64,000 nt of DNA from Rubrivivax sp. Lineage in GTDB: Bacteria > Pseudomonadota > Gammaproteobacteria > Burkholderiales > Burkholderiaceae_C. The DNA lies in NCBI GenBank assembly GCA_027484825.1, contig JAIXSE010000016.1, positions 372,001 to 436,000 on the forward strand, given 5' to 3'. The stretch's first letter is position 1, and each line of letters starts with the position of its first letter. Both the position numbers and the translations under genes were made by a program. Positions 16,574 through 24,752 of the stretch are shown in pieces. The notes below the pieces were generated by a model. It had not been told where the DNA came from. It saw nothing but the letters and a program-made list of their open reading frames with translations, and did no database searches.

Positions 16574-17133
16574 TCGTGCCATACGGTCTTTCAGCTGATC
16601 CGTTGCGTGCCCTCGTTGGGTGGCGCGCAACGGAGGGGCGCTGGCAGGCCTTTTGGGATCGATGGTCCAATGGACAGATTCAGTTGCAGCATTGGCTGAA
16701 GCGGGATGCCGCGCCATTTCACCTGAGATGGTTTGGAGGAGAGTTGCAACTTGACCTGACTTATGAACCCGGCACGCTCACCTTGCCCGAAACGTGGGCA
16801 CTGCGCGGGATGCGTCTGACTGCGATTGCCGGGCGATCGCTGAGTTTGGAGTGGGGCTGGGACATCGATCCTTACGCGGCCGACTTGATCAAGCTTGAAC
16901 AGCGGTTAGGGGTGATGGCACGGCGGCATGTGAACGGTGCTTCATTTTTTTGGAGTCGCGCCGACGGCGTTGAGCTGGCAGTTCAACTGGACTGGGTGCT
17001 CGGCCATGCTGGACCTTTGCGAGGCCTTTCGATTGCATCGCTGGGCACCCCGATAGCCACCCCAGACTGCTCCACTTTTGGCCAGTCAAACTGCTCCAGG
17101 CAGGACGTGGAGATTATGCGGGGTCGGGCGTGA
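16570..17133 (+). pseudogene. gene D, 3' end replaced by an IS remnant
   Basis: A reading frame coupled to gene C (GTGA overlap) that encodes about 165 residues of unrecognised sequence rich in Trp and Leu (GWRATEGRWQAFWDRWSNGQ near the start; LSLEWGWDIDPYAAD near residue 100). From about 17066 the reading frame runs into the end of an IS21-type remnant and stops by chance at 17133, so the native C-terminus is missing. A decayed second copy starts at 15436. Because it follows a propeller gene twice, it may be a partner of these proteins; its function is unknown. Confidence 0.68.
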
Positions 17134-17490
17134 CGGACAGCCGCGCGGCGGCCTCTTTGAGTCGGTAGCTTTTGCCCTCGAACTCCAGCATGGCGCATCG
17201 GTGCATGAGGCAATCCAGGATGTTGGTGGCCATGGTGGCGTCACCCAGGTTTCTGCCCCAGTCCTGCACGACACGGTTGGAGGTGATGACGATGGATCGG
17301 CGTAGCTTGTAGCGCTGGTGCACCAAGGCTTGCAGCAGATCGGCGGCGTGCTCGCTGATGCGCCGTGCCAGGAACAGGTCATCGAGCGCCAGCAGGTCGG
17401 CCACCACCCAGCCCTTGAGCAGGCGTGCGCGCGCATCGGCATCAGCCAGTGCCCCCCCAGCCCAGCGAGTGATGCGTGCCATGCAGGGTG
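17068..17490. mobile_element. IS21-family remnant
   Basis: One end is visible at 17068 with the sequence TGCTCCACTTTTGGCC and a second CTGCTCCA at 17091-17098, like the repeated short motifs at IS21 termini. Inside, on the minus strand, is the C-terminal part of an IstB-type helper ATPase (17114-17482). The istA transposase, the N-terminal Walker A part of istB and the other terminus are missing; the second boundary near 17490 is only estimated. Confidence 0.75.
17114..17482 (-). pseudogene. istB: istB fragment (IS21-family helper ATPase, C-terminal part)
   Basis: A 122-residue open frame with the typical IstB C-terminal wording: LLALDDLFLARRISE (Walker B region), HQRYKLRRSIVITSNR, VVQDWGRNLGDATMATNILD, and LEFEGKSYRLKEAA. 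Full-length IstB proteins are about twice as long; the P-loop half is absent upstream, so the fragment cannot be active. It lies antisense to the island genes. Confidence 0.85.
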
Positions 17491-17671
17491 TTCTTTCGAT
17501 TGCCGAGGACCGTGCTCCCCCAGGAGAATCGCGGCCGGTTTCGCTGCTTACGATCGCTCGCCACGAAATCCCCGGTGTCCTTTAATCCGCCTTATCCGCA
17601 ATCCCGCACGAAGCGCCAAACTGGCTCCAAATGCAAATCGAGTTGCTAAGGACGAGCAAGGAAGAACCTTT

Positions 17672-18619
17672 ATGAATCAAAACGAAATTCCTGATTCATT
17701 TGTCCAGCGAGCTTTTGATGGTCGTTGGTTCTACGATTGTGCCGTCATCGATAGAAATTCTTTCAGCTTCATTCTCTTTGATAACGTTGCTGAAGATAAT
17801 GGAAGGCGTGTCTTGGGAAGTGTGCGATTCGGTATTGAGCCCAAGCTGCAGGGGAGAAATTTTGAAGGTTTCATTTTTCCTATGCTTGCACTTGCGCCAA
17901 ACCTTGGTAATCTGTCCGTGATGTTGGGACGCCTTGGTGGGGTTGCCGTTCACGGTGGGGCGGCGACTGAGTTATGGCCGGATATCCCAACATCATCTAA
18001 TGGGCCTATCAGTACCGGCCCTGCTAACGTTGCAACCATAGACGGAAAAATCCATGTATGCGCGGGTTGGCGACATGTTTGCTACCTAAGCGACGATAGA
18101 GAGTGGATCTCTATTCGTCACAATCTTACAGATCCGTCAAATCCAAAGAAGGCGAGCCGATTTGGGTTTCAGGCAATTGCAGGATTTTCCTCGGCTGATA
18201 TATATGCAGCTGGCGGAGAAGGGGATGTTTGGCGTTTCGATGGTAACTTATGGCATCAATGCCAAGTTCCCACCAATATGCTGATGGAAAGCATCTGCTG
18301 CGCAGGCGACGGATATGTGTACGTCGGCCTGCAGTCCGGCGGCCTGATGCGAGGACGCGAGGATGAGTGGGAGGTCATCCACGAAGACAATATGTCGGTC
18401 CCGTTCAAAGACATTGTCTGGTATCAGGACAAAGTGTGGTGCACCTCTGAATATGGTCTCTGGACCGTGGGTAACGACGGCAAACTTGTAGATGCCGACG
18501 TACCCTCGCTGGCATCCGCCTGCGCCGGCAATCTGTCGACAGCCGATGGGGTCCTGATGGTGGCCGGTTTCAATGGCGCCGCACTTCATGATGGCAATGA
18601 ATGGCATCGCCTTGTCTAA
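17672..18619 (+). CDS. beta-propeller protein E, A-type immunity-like
   Basis: A 315-residue propeller protein. Blades include ADIYAAGGEGDVWRFDGNLW, GYVYVGLQSGGLMRGREDEW and DKVWCTSEYGLWTVGN, ending NGAALHDGNEWHRLV. It matches protein A at 9718 in order and wording much better than B or C. The ATG at 17672 is preceded by AAGGAAG; an open frame continues upstream but covers the IS remnant and is rejected. The 5' third is clearly AT-rich against the surrounding genome, suggesting transfer. It has no adjacent effector, so it is probably an orphan relative of the cognate immunity gene. Confidence 0.72.
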   Translation: MNQNEIPDSFVQRAFDGRWFYDCAVIDRNSFSFILFDNVAEDNGRRVLGSVRFGIEPKLQGRNFEGFIFPMLALAPNLGNLSVMLGRLGGVAVHGGAATELWPDIPTSSNGPISTGPANVATIDGKIHVCAGWRHVCYLSDDREWISIRHNLTDPSNPKKASRFGFQAIAGFSSADIYAAGGEGDVWRFDGNLWHQCQVPTNMLMESICCAGDGYVYVGLQSGGLMRGREDEWEVIHEDNMSVPFKDIVWYQDKVWCTSEYGLWTVGNDGKLVDADVPSLASACAGNLSTADGVLMVAGFNGAALHDGNEWHRLV

Positions 18620-18637
18620 TTATTGCTACCAAGCCCC

Positions 18638-18702
18638 TTATAACCCCTCGGAGCGACCCGTTCCGATGGGGAAGTACGGAGCCAAATCCAACATCCGAAT
18701 AA
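18638..18702 (+). pseudogene. short N-terminal relic of a B/C-type propeller gene
   Basis: Directly after gene E about 65 bases read YNPSERPVPMGKYG, which parallels YNPAEQEVPFGYF of gene C. The similarity is short, so this is a tentative call of a nearly erased copy. Confidence 0.4.
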
Positions 18703-18748
18703 AGACCCAATTGCGTGAATATAAAGTGGGACAGAAGTAGAAAGAACC

Positions 18749-19234
18749 ATGAATAAAGAGCATTTGTTCACTCTGGTGGGGGCGACCAATACTGACCCCG
18801 TGGTCATTGATGCTGTTAGGGCGCATGGGGCGTCCGTTGATAGTATTTCTCCCAAAAAGATGAAAGAGTTGACCGTCGACTTCCTTCATCTGACTGACCA
18901 GGGAGTTGTTCTCTCCTTCATCCCCAGAGAATTCTTTGCCAAGTCCTATCATGAGCCGGTTGGCGCTGGCCCGTATGCCGTGAACACCGTGTTCTACTAC
19001 CCCAACGGTTCCGACAAGGTGGCGGCGTACCAAGGTAACGTCCCTTTTGCCAAAGGCCCAGTGCGGACAAGAGATGAAGCACTCGCGCAATTTGGGCAAC
19101 CTGAAACCACGGACGAAGAAGACGGCGAAATTTTTTGGGACCTCTGGTCGAAAGAGGGGCAGTTGATACAGGCTGAGTACGGTGACGATCTTTCGGTTAA
19201 TTTTGTCGCGGTGAGCATTCCGAAAAAGTCATGA
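18749..19234 (+). CDS. 161-residue immunity-like protein F (one DUF6392-like domain)
   Basis: A soluble 161-residue protein. Its second half has the order FYYPNGSDKVAAYQG, LPF-like VPFAKGP, then DEALAQFGQPETTDEEDGE, W..DLWSKEGQLIQAEYGDD and a final strand NFVAVSI. This order (strand, 'G-x-P' turn, acidic run, W/F strand, Y-D-D, closing strand) recalls pyocin-type immunity proteins of the DUF6392 kind. A broken near-identical copy lies at 13506. It precedes gene G by 16 bases and is probably cotranscribed with it. The family link is from pattern memory only. Confidence 0.6.
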   Translation: MNKEHLFTLVGATNTDPVVIDAVRAHGASVDSISPKKMKELTVDFLHLTDQGVVLSFIPREFFAKSYHEPVGAGPYAVNTVFYYPNGSDKVAAYQGNVPFAKGPVRTRDEALAQFGQPETTDEEDGEIFWDLWSKEGQLIQAEYGDDLSVNFVAVSIPKKS

Positions 19235-19356
19235 GGCCGGGGCTGCGTTTATGAATTCCGTGGAAGATGCTCTTGGAATTGATCGAAGTCCTGCTGCGTT
19301 GCTCGGGCTCGGTTGGAATGATGCGGCTCTCCAGAATATTCTGAAAGAATGGCCTG
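18749..19356 (+). repeat. duplicated block, copy 2
   Basis: Near-identical partner of 13506-14113. Here both genes inside the block are open, so this copy is probably the functional parent. The left edge is the ATG of gene F; the right edge is near codon 36 of gene G. Confidence 0.85.
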
Positions 19357-20324
19357 ATAGACCATTCATTGATGATGAATCGGTGGAGAAGGCTGTTGAG
19401 GACGGGCGGCTGTCGCTGTTCAACTTGGACTTGGGGGTGTATCTGTCTTTGACGGATGAACACTCCTTCATGTCGCGTTATGGCTTGACTCGCAGCAGCG
19501 GTGCGATCACTGTTTGCCGGGTGGTCCTATTTGGTCAGTTCCGTCAGGACGTCAACCGGTACGAGGGCGCCGTCTTCGCTGGGCTGGATACCAGATCATC
19601 TTTTCAGGCGTGGTCTGAAGCCCTTGGGCGTTCCGAATGGGTGCATACGGTCGCTGGTGTCGTCCGCAAGGCGAGGTGGCGTCCTTCTGGAATTGTGGTG
19701 GATGTCAGTTTCACGCCTGTCGGCGAATGTCGGCTGATATCGATAACGCCTGCATTTACTCAGGATGCCATCGCCACGCAATCGGCGAGGCGCGAGGTGC
19801 ACGCTCAGATTCTTTCTCCTGAGGGTGTGATCTCATCCTTGCGGGCACCGCTGACTTCGCCGGATTTGATGCGTTCAATGCAAGGTGTCGGCTACCCGTC
19901 TAAGCTTGATGAAGCGAGTAGCTACGGGGAAATCGACTTCTCTTCAGATCAGGGATTTGACCTCTACGCTGCCCCGAGGCATGCTCTGAACTTTCCTACG
20001 TCCGAGAACATCCCGCCGGCAACGCTCTGCCTGTCAGGGGCGAGGTATCGCCACGACCTGGACTTCAAAAGCGTTCAGTGGCAAGGGGCGCTGCCCTTCG
20101 GAATCACCTTCGACGATGGGCCAGATACGGTCCTGGCCAAGATTGGGCAACCAGTAGAGAGCGAAGATTTCGACGAGATGGAAGGCTTCCACCGCTGGCG
20201 CTTCGATTCGTTCGATTTGCATGTTTTGTACAGCCTGGTCGAGGATTGCGTCTACCGCGTAACCTTGCTTGGCAGGAAAAAAGTTGGCCGTCAAAGCGCC
20301 GTTAGACTGAAGCCCTCCCGTTAG
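19251..20324 (+). CDS. 357-residue immunity-like protein G (two related domains)
   Basis: A soluble protein that appears to hold two copies of the domain seen in protein F. The first (about residues 20-170) has RPFIDDESVEKAVEDGRLSL, DLGVYLSL and ITVCRVVLFG; the second (about 200-345) has LCLSGARYRHDLDFKSVQWQ, GALPFGITFDDGPDTVLAKIG with QPVESEDFDEMEG, and HRWRFDSFDLHVLY. The order of strands and the LPFG / GQP / acidic / W-R-F-D pattern repeats that of protein F. A truncated copy starts at 14008. An immunity role is inferred from this pattern and from the setting. Confidence 0.6.
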   Translation: MNSVEDALGIDRSPAALLGLGWNDAALQNILKEWPDRPFIDDESVEKAVEDGRLSLFNLDLGVYLSLTDEHSFMSRYGLTRSSGAITVCRVVLFGQFRQDVNRYEGAVFAGLDTRSSFQAWSEALGRSEWVHTVAGVVRKARWRPSGIVVDVSFTPVGECRLISITPAFTQDAIATQSARREVHAQILSPEGVISSLRAPLTSPDLMRSMQGVGYPSKLDEASSYGEIDFSSDQGFDLYAAPRHALNFPTSENIPPATLCLSGARYRHDLDFKSVQWQGALPFGITFDDGPDTVLAKIGQPVESEDFDEMEGFHRWRFDSFDLHVLYSLVEDCVYRVTLLGRKKVGRQSAVRLKPSR

Positions 20325-20929
20325 GTTCCCACATTTCAGATGTTGGTCCAGAAATGCCATTGAAACCTCGTCGATACGGTATTTGGCTCACCACAACGCC
20401 CAAATCGATTTTTGACAAGCGAATCTTGCGCGAAAACGCACAATCTGATTCGCTGCCGACGCAGTTTCAGCGCACCGTCGGCATTCGGTACTCCTTTCGC
20501 CATTCGCCCAGAATTCCCGACTCGACGGGTGGTTTTGGATCATTTGCCCACGGTGTACCGCCCAGGGACATCCGCAAGGTACTGCGATCATTCTTCGGTC
20601 CTCGACATCCTCGGCCAGGCAGCATCAAACTCTTGCCGGGCTACGCGGCGGTTCTGTCGAGAGCAACAGGCTATGCCATCCTTTGGAGCCCCCGAATCCA
20701 ATTGAGATCGACCCGAGTTGGGGCTCGCTTGGTGGCCACATTCAACGTTGCGGCATCATCTGACTGAGCACCTGTTGCTTCCTGAGGCAGCCTTTATCTG
20801 TCGCAGATGCCCCTCAGTGCCGCGACCTTACCCACAAGCCGGTTAAGCTGCCACTCCCCTGGGAAGTCAGCATTGCGCCGTAAGCGCCTGATGTATTGGA
20901 TCTCTGCCGTTAAGCCGACCGATCTCACC
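20325..20929. other. 605 bases without a recognisable gene
   Basis: The stretch after gene G has open frames on both strands (the longest about 137 codons, 20354-20767) but none has a ribosome binding site, family wording or codon use like its neighbours. It may be eroded DNA marking the right edge of the island. No tRNA, terminal inverted repeat or attachment site was seen in it. Confidence 0.5.
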
Positions 20930-21472
20930 ATGCCCCGTCAAGCGCCCCAAAAACGGACAAAGCAGCCCGCCCCCGATTCATCCGCACCCATGGACGCCAC
21001 CCAGTGGTCCGAAGAGAGCAAAAGGTCCTGTCTCCACTGCGGACATACCTACTCCGCATCCGACCGCTACAACGACATTCACTACACATGCCGTCGCTGC
21101 GCATCCCCCGCCGTTTTCACCGCCGCTGACCAGAAGCGCTCCTTCGAGGTCAAGAAAAACTACATCTGGCAGAGCCGCCATCTCTGTCCCGCATGCCATG
21201 CCGAATGGGTGCAGTTGAAGGCGAAGGACCGGGCCTGTCAGGCGCGATGGACGGAAGACCGGCGCCTGCTGATGCAGGACAAGGAGTTCATGCGCGATTG
21301 GCTTCAAGTCCTCGAGGCGCTGCCCACCTATGACAGCCGCAAACAGAGCTCAATGAAAACCTGCTTGCGGAAACTGTTGAATCAGAGGTCCGAGCCTAAG
21401 CAACGACCGGCCCCAGCGTCCACCGCGATCGATGCGCACCATCCCCAGCCTCCCGCTGAAAGCTCCCCTTGA
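20930..21472 (+). CDS. zinc-ribbon domain protein
   Basis: A 180-residue protein with a zinc-ribbon: Cys34-x2-Cys37 and Cys54-x2-Cys57, followed by FTAADQKRSFEVKKNYIW and a second Cys pair in LCPACHAEW. This matches the 'probable zinc-ribbon' family of small bacterial proteins whose function is unknown. The N-terminus is basic and disordered, the C-terminus Pro-rich. The ATG at 20930 is chosen because the upstream open part lacks character. The next gene starts with TTG overlapping its stop. Confidence 0.75.
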   Translation: MPRQAPQKRTKQPAPDSSAPMDATQWSEESKRSCLHCGHTYSASDRYNDIHYTCRRCASPAVFTAADQKRSFEVKKNYIWQSRHLCPACHAEWVQLKAKDRACQARWTEDRRLLMQDKEFMRDWLQVLEALPTYDSRKQSSMKTCLRKLLNQRSEPKQRPAPASTAIDAHHPQPPAESSP

Positions 21473-21999
21473 ACGTTCAAGAGAATCCCACCTCTGACCG
21501 CCGCCGCTGGATCGGCAGCCTGTTCTTCGGCGGGCTGCTGCTGGTCCCGGTCGTGGCCGATGGCTTCTTTGAAACAGCCGCCTCCCAGCGCAGTCCCTGG
21601 CTGTATGCCTACATCGTCTTCATCGGCTCGGCCCTGCTGCTGAGCCTCTTCTCAGCAGACTTTCAGCTGTCTGCTTCTGAAGTCCGCCGCACCATCCGGC
21701 TGCTAGGACTCCGCGTCAGTTCCCGGGTGCTGGTCCACAGGTCAGAGCTCAAAGAGCTCCGAAGAACAACGACCGCGGTTTGGGAACACAAAGGTGCCTT
21801 GTCCGGCACGCAGATTGACGGCTACAAGCATCAGGTTGAGCTGATCACCTTGGATGGCCGAAGTCTTCCATTCGTCGGCTTCGAGGACGTGAGCAAAGAC
21901 CCGCCGGCGTTGACCCAGTTTCTGTCCGACGCCTCGGTCCTGCTCGGGCTTCCAGTGGCGGAGCACTTCCCAGACACTCCCACAAGCGGCCCCTCTTGA
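21469..21999 (+). CDS. two-helix membrane protein, unknown function
   Basis: A 176-residue protein starting with TTG at 21469 that overlaps the zinc-ribbon stop. Two transmembrane helices (about residues 15-32 and 46-62) are followed by a cytosolic beta-rich domain of about 110 residues (strands such as VELITLDGRSLPFVGFED) that could be PH-like. No family is recognised. Coupling to the zinc-ribbon gene suggests a shared transcript. Confidence 0.6.
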   Translation: MNVQENPTSDRRRWIGSLFFGGLLLVPVVADGFFETAASQRSPWLYAYIVFIGSALLLSLFSADFQLSASEVRRTIRLLGLRVSSRVLVHRSELKELRRTTTAVWEHKGALSGTQIDGYKHQVELITLDGRSLPFVGFEDVSKDPPALTQFLSDASVLLGLPVAEHFPDTPTSGPS

Positions 22000-22075
22000 C
22001 CGTTGGCGCGGTGCGGCTCCCGCTTCGGCGGAAGGCATCGCATACAGTGCAAGCTTACCGACGTCCCCGCCTCTC

Positions 22076-22474
22076 ATGCTCTCCCACCTCGACCACCTCG
22101 TCCTCACCACCAGCCACGAAGCCGATTGCATCCGCTTCTACACGGACGTGCTGGGCATGCAGCTCGAAAGCTTCATCGGCGGCACCCCACCGGTTGAACG
22201 CCGCGCTTTCAAGTTTGGCCAGCAGAAGATCAATCTGCATGTCAAAGGCCGTGAGTTTGAGCCCAAGGCCCACACGCCGGTGCCGGGCGCGCTGGACCTG
22301 TGCTTCATCTCCGCCATCCCGCTGGATCAGGTGGTGCAGCGCCTGAACACCATGGGCATTGCCATCGTGGAAGGCCCGGTCCTGCGCACCGGCGCCACGG
22401 GCAAGATCCGCTCGGTCTACGTCCGTGATCCCGATCTGAATCTGATCGAAATCTCCGAGCCGGTTGCGGCCTGA
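22076..22474 (+). CDS. VOC family (glyoxalase/dioxygenase-like) protein
   Basis: A 132-residue vicinal-oxygen-chelate protein with the paired beta-alpha-beta-beta-beta layout: LDHLVLTTS at the start (metal His), FYTDVLGMQ, INLHVKG, LDLCFIS and the end VYVRDPDLNLIEISE, which carries the usual metal-binding Glu. Family members include glyoxalase I, dioxygenases and antibiotic-binding proteins; which one cannot be told here. Cytosolic, single gene. Confidence 0.88.
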   Translation: MLSHLDHLVLTTSHEADCIRFYTDVLGMQLESFIGGTPPVERRAFKFGQQKINLHVKGREFEPKAHTPVPGALDLCFISAIPLDQVVQRLNTMGIAIVEGPVLRTGATGKIRSVYVRDPDLNLIEISEPVAA

Positions 22475-22527
22475 GCCGATCCCATTCCCTCCCATCCCAT
22501 CCCATCACCGTTCCACTGAACTTGAAC

Positions 22528-23130
22528 ATGAGCACAAGAGGCCTCAAAGTCGCCGTTGTGGCGACGCTTGTCGTGTTGGCCGGTCTCTGGTTTGCCGCTC
22601 CCTACTGGACGGTGCACCAGATGCGCGAAGCCGCGCGGGACGGTGACGCGGACCGCTTCAATACCTACGTGGATTACCCCACCTTGCGCGAGAACATGAC
22701 GGCGCAGCTCACCGGATCGATGGGCGGCAATGCGGACCCTGCAGGCGATTCGGGCAGCGAGTCCAGCAATGCTGCGTTTGCCATCGGTCGGATGCTCGGC
22801 AAGGCCCTGGCCACCGGCGCGGTCCAGGCGCTGGTCCGTCCGGAGGTCATCATGCGCGCCATGCAGTACGGTCAGTGGATGCCCAAGAAGCGCGCCGACA
22901 GCACGGGCGATGCTCCCGGCTCCGGCACGCCATCGCCAACGCAGGAAGGCGACAGCCCTTCATCCCCGGAGGACAAGCTCGAATGGTGGACCGAACGCTC
23001 CGGCCTCGACAAGGTCACCTTCTACGCGCATCGCCGCGACGATCCGCCCACACGCAAGCTGGGCCTGGTCCTCGAGCGTCGCGGGTGGGCCTCCTGGCAA
23101 CTGACGGACATTCGCATTCCGTCGCGTTGA
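22528..23130 (+). CDS. DUF2939 domain protein
   Basis: A 200-residue protein with one N-terminal transmembrane segment (about residues 8-26) and then the DUF2939 wording (YWTVHQMREAARDGDADRF, TYVDYPTLRENMTAQL). The rest would be periplasmic and includes a Ser/Pro-rich linker (about 120-150) and a C-terminal beta-rich part (RKLGLVLERRGWASWQLTDI). The ATG at 22528 is preferred to a TTG six bases earlier. Function of the family is unknown. Confidence 0.78.
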   Translation: MSTRGLKVAVVATLVVLAGLWFAAPYWTVHQMREAARDGDADRFNTYVDYPTLRENMTAQLTGSMGGNADPAGDSGSESSNAAFAIGRMLGKALATGAVQALVRPEVIMRAMQYGQWMPKKRADSTGDAPGSGTPSPTQEGDSPSSPEDKLEWWTERSGLDKVTFYAHRRDDPPTRKLGLVLERRGWASWQLTDIRIPSR

Positions 23131-23318
23131 GGGACAAACGACTCCCATGGCATTCGCGCCAACCGTACGCGATATGCCGCAGCTCGCACATTGACGAGCC
23201 TGGCATTGATGACGACCGCGCTTTGCCCCCCATCGTTTCCCCCTAATTCGACATTCCGCGATCCCCAAATCCGGTGGACACGCTGGATTGCGTCCGCCAA
23301 TCGGGGCACTATGTCAGC

Positions 23319-24752
23319 ATGCAGATGCTGAGCCGACTCCTTCGTAAGCCTGTGCTGCTGCTGGCCCTGTGCGGCTGGCATTCGGCGCAGGCCCAAACCG
23401 CTGTGGTGATTGGCGGGAACCTGCGTTTCGACAATGACGCTGTGTGGCAGCGTATCGTCGAAGAATCCGGTGGCCCCGGCAAAGCGAAGGTGGCGGTGTT
23501 TGCCACCGCCTCAGCGGCACCGGAGCAGTCCGCCAATGCCATCGTGCAGGTGTTGCAGCGCCATGGCGCGCAGGCGGAGCACATTCCGGTCGCTCCGCGG
23601 CTGGAGGGTGCGGACCTGCAGAAGAATCTGAATGACCCGGCCCTGATCGCCAAGGTGCGTGGCGCCAGCGCGGTGTTCTTCTCCGGCGGCGCTCAAGGCC
23701 TGATCGTGGACACCTTCCAGCCAGGCGGCAAACCCACTGCCATGCTGGATGCGATCTGGGACGTGTACCGCCGCGGGGGCGTCGTGGCCGGCACCAGCGC
23801 CGGCGCGGCCATCATGAGTCGCACCATGTTCCGGGACGCGCTCGATGTGATGGGTGTGATGCGCGGCCAGATGCGCGAGGGCCATGAGGTCGACCGCGGA
23901 CTGGGCTTCATCAGCGACCGCCTCTTCGTGGATCAGCACTTCCTCAAGCGCGGCCGCATAGGCCGGATGCTGCCGCTGATGATGGCGCAGGGCTACCGCC
24001 TGGGCCTGGGCATCGAGGAGAACAGCGCCGCCGTGATCCACGGTCCGTCGGTGGACATCATCGGCGCTCGTGGCGCCTTGCTGGTGGACCTGCGCAGCGC
24101 CCGCACCGACCCCACGCTGGACATGTTCAATGTCCAGAACGTCCGCCTGAGTTACCTGGACAACGGCGACCACTATGACCTGCGCAATGGCCAGGTCACG
24201 CCGGAGAAGCGCAAGACGCCGCTGCCGGAAACCCGCATCATCCGCGCGTCCCACCCGATCACCAGCCCGGCGAGCACCTTCCAGACCGACATCCTGGGCG
24301 ACAACCGCATCGTGCAGGCGATGGCGGAGCTGATGACCGCGCCGTCCGGCGAGGTGAGGGCCATGGCCGCCCGGGTGCGACCCGGTGCGACCGAACCCCG
24401 GGACCGGACCGCCTTCGTATTCCGGCTGTATCGGGGCGAGGGCACCCAGGGCTGGTTCAACAGCCAGGGCGATGCCGATGACATCACCTTGCTGGACGTC
24501 CGCCTGGATGTGCGACCGGTGCCGGTGCCGCTGGCCGCACCGCCTCGGCTGGTGGCGAATACGCCGCCGCCGCAGCAGCAGCCCCAGCAGCAGCAGCCCC
24601 AGCAGCAACAGCCTCAGCCTCAGCCTCAGCCTCAGCCTCAGCCTCAGCCTCAGCCTCAGCCTCAGCCTCAGCCTCAGCCTCAGCCTCAGCCTCAGCAGCC
24701 GTCCGAGCCTCTGGCCGCAGTAACGCCGGAGACCGTCACCGCGCCACGCTGA
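23319..24752 (+). CDS. secreted cyanophycinase (peptidase S51)
   Basis: A 477-residue cyanophycinase-type hydrolase, which releases beta-Asp-Arg dipeptides from cyanophycin. The first 26 residues are a signal peptide ending AQAQ, so the enzyme is exported, like extracellular CphE types. The S51 nucleophile is Ser160 in GTSAGAA; FFSGGAQG and the GLGFI...DQHFLKRGRIGR segment are also typical. The catalytic part ends near residue 340; a beta-rich domain follows, and the end is a Gln/Pro tail coded by a tandem repeat. It converges with the ABC binding protein gene with no gap, and no cyanophycin synthetase is in the window, which suits scavenging. Confidence 0.88.
   Translation: MQMLSRLLRKPVLLLALCGWHSAQAQTAVVIGGNLRFDNDAVWQRIVEESGGPGKAKVAVFATASAAPEQSANAIVQVLQRHGAQAEHIPVAPRLEGADLQKNLNDPALIAKVRGASAVFFSGGAQGLIVDTFQPGGKPTAMLDAIWDVYRRGGVVAGTSAGAAIMSRTMFRDALDVMGVMRGQMREGHEVDRGLGFISDRLFVDQHFLKRGRIGRMLPLMMAQGYRLGLGIEENSAAVIHGPSVDIIGARGALLVDLRSARTDPTLDMFNVQNVRLSYLDNGDHYDLRNGQVTPEKRKTPLPETRIIRASHPITSPASTFQTDILGDNRIVQAMAELMTAPSGEVRAMAARVRPGATEPRDRTAFVFRLYRGEGTQGWFNSQGDADDITLLDVRLDVRPVPVPLAAPPRLVANTPPPQQQPQQQQPQQQQPQPQPQPQPQPQPQPQPQPQPQPQPQPQQPSEPLAAVTPETVTAPR
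24612..24695 (+). repeat. (CCTCAG)14 microsatellite coding Pro-Gln repeats
   Basis: Fourteen perfect copies of the hexamer CCTCAG lie in the 3' end of the cyanophycinase gene, after an older-looking (CAG)-rich tract at 24572-24611. Each unit encodes Pro-Gln. Because the unit is six bases, slippage changes tail length without shifting the frame. The perfect repetition suggests recent expansion. Confidence 0.95.

Noticed and set aside
17318-17671. Upstream extension of the propeller E reading frame
   Set aside because: It covers the IS21 remnant on the opposite strand; similarity to protein A and a ribosome binding site place the start at 17672.
20354-20767. 137-codon open frame after the immunity island
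   Set aside because: No ribosome binding site, no recognisable family and no coding-like composition; treated as non-coding or eroded DNA.
24572-24700. Possible CRISPR or other structured repeat array
   Set aside because: The repeat is a six-base in-frame microsatellite without spacers; no CRISPR array is seen anywhere in the window.
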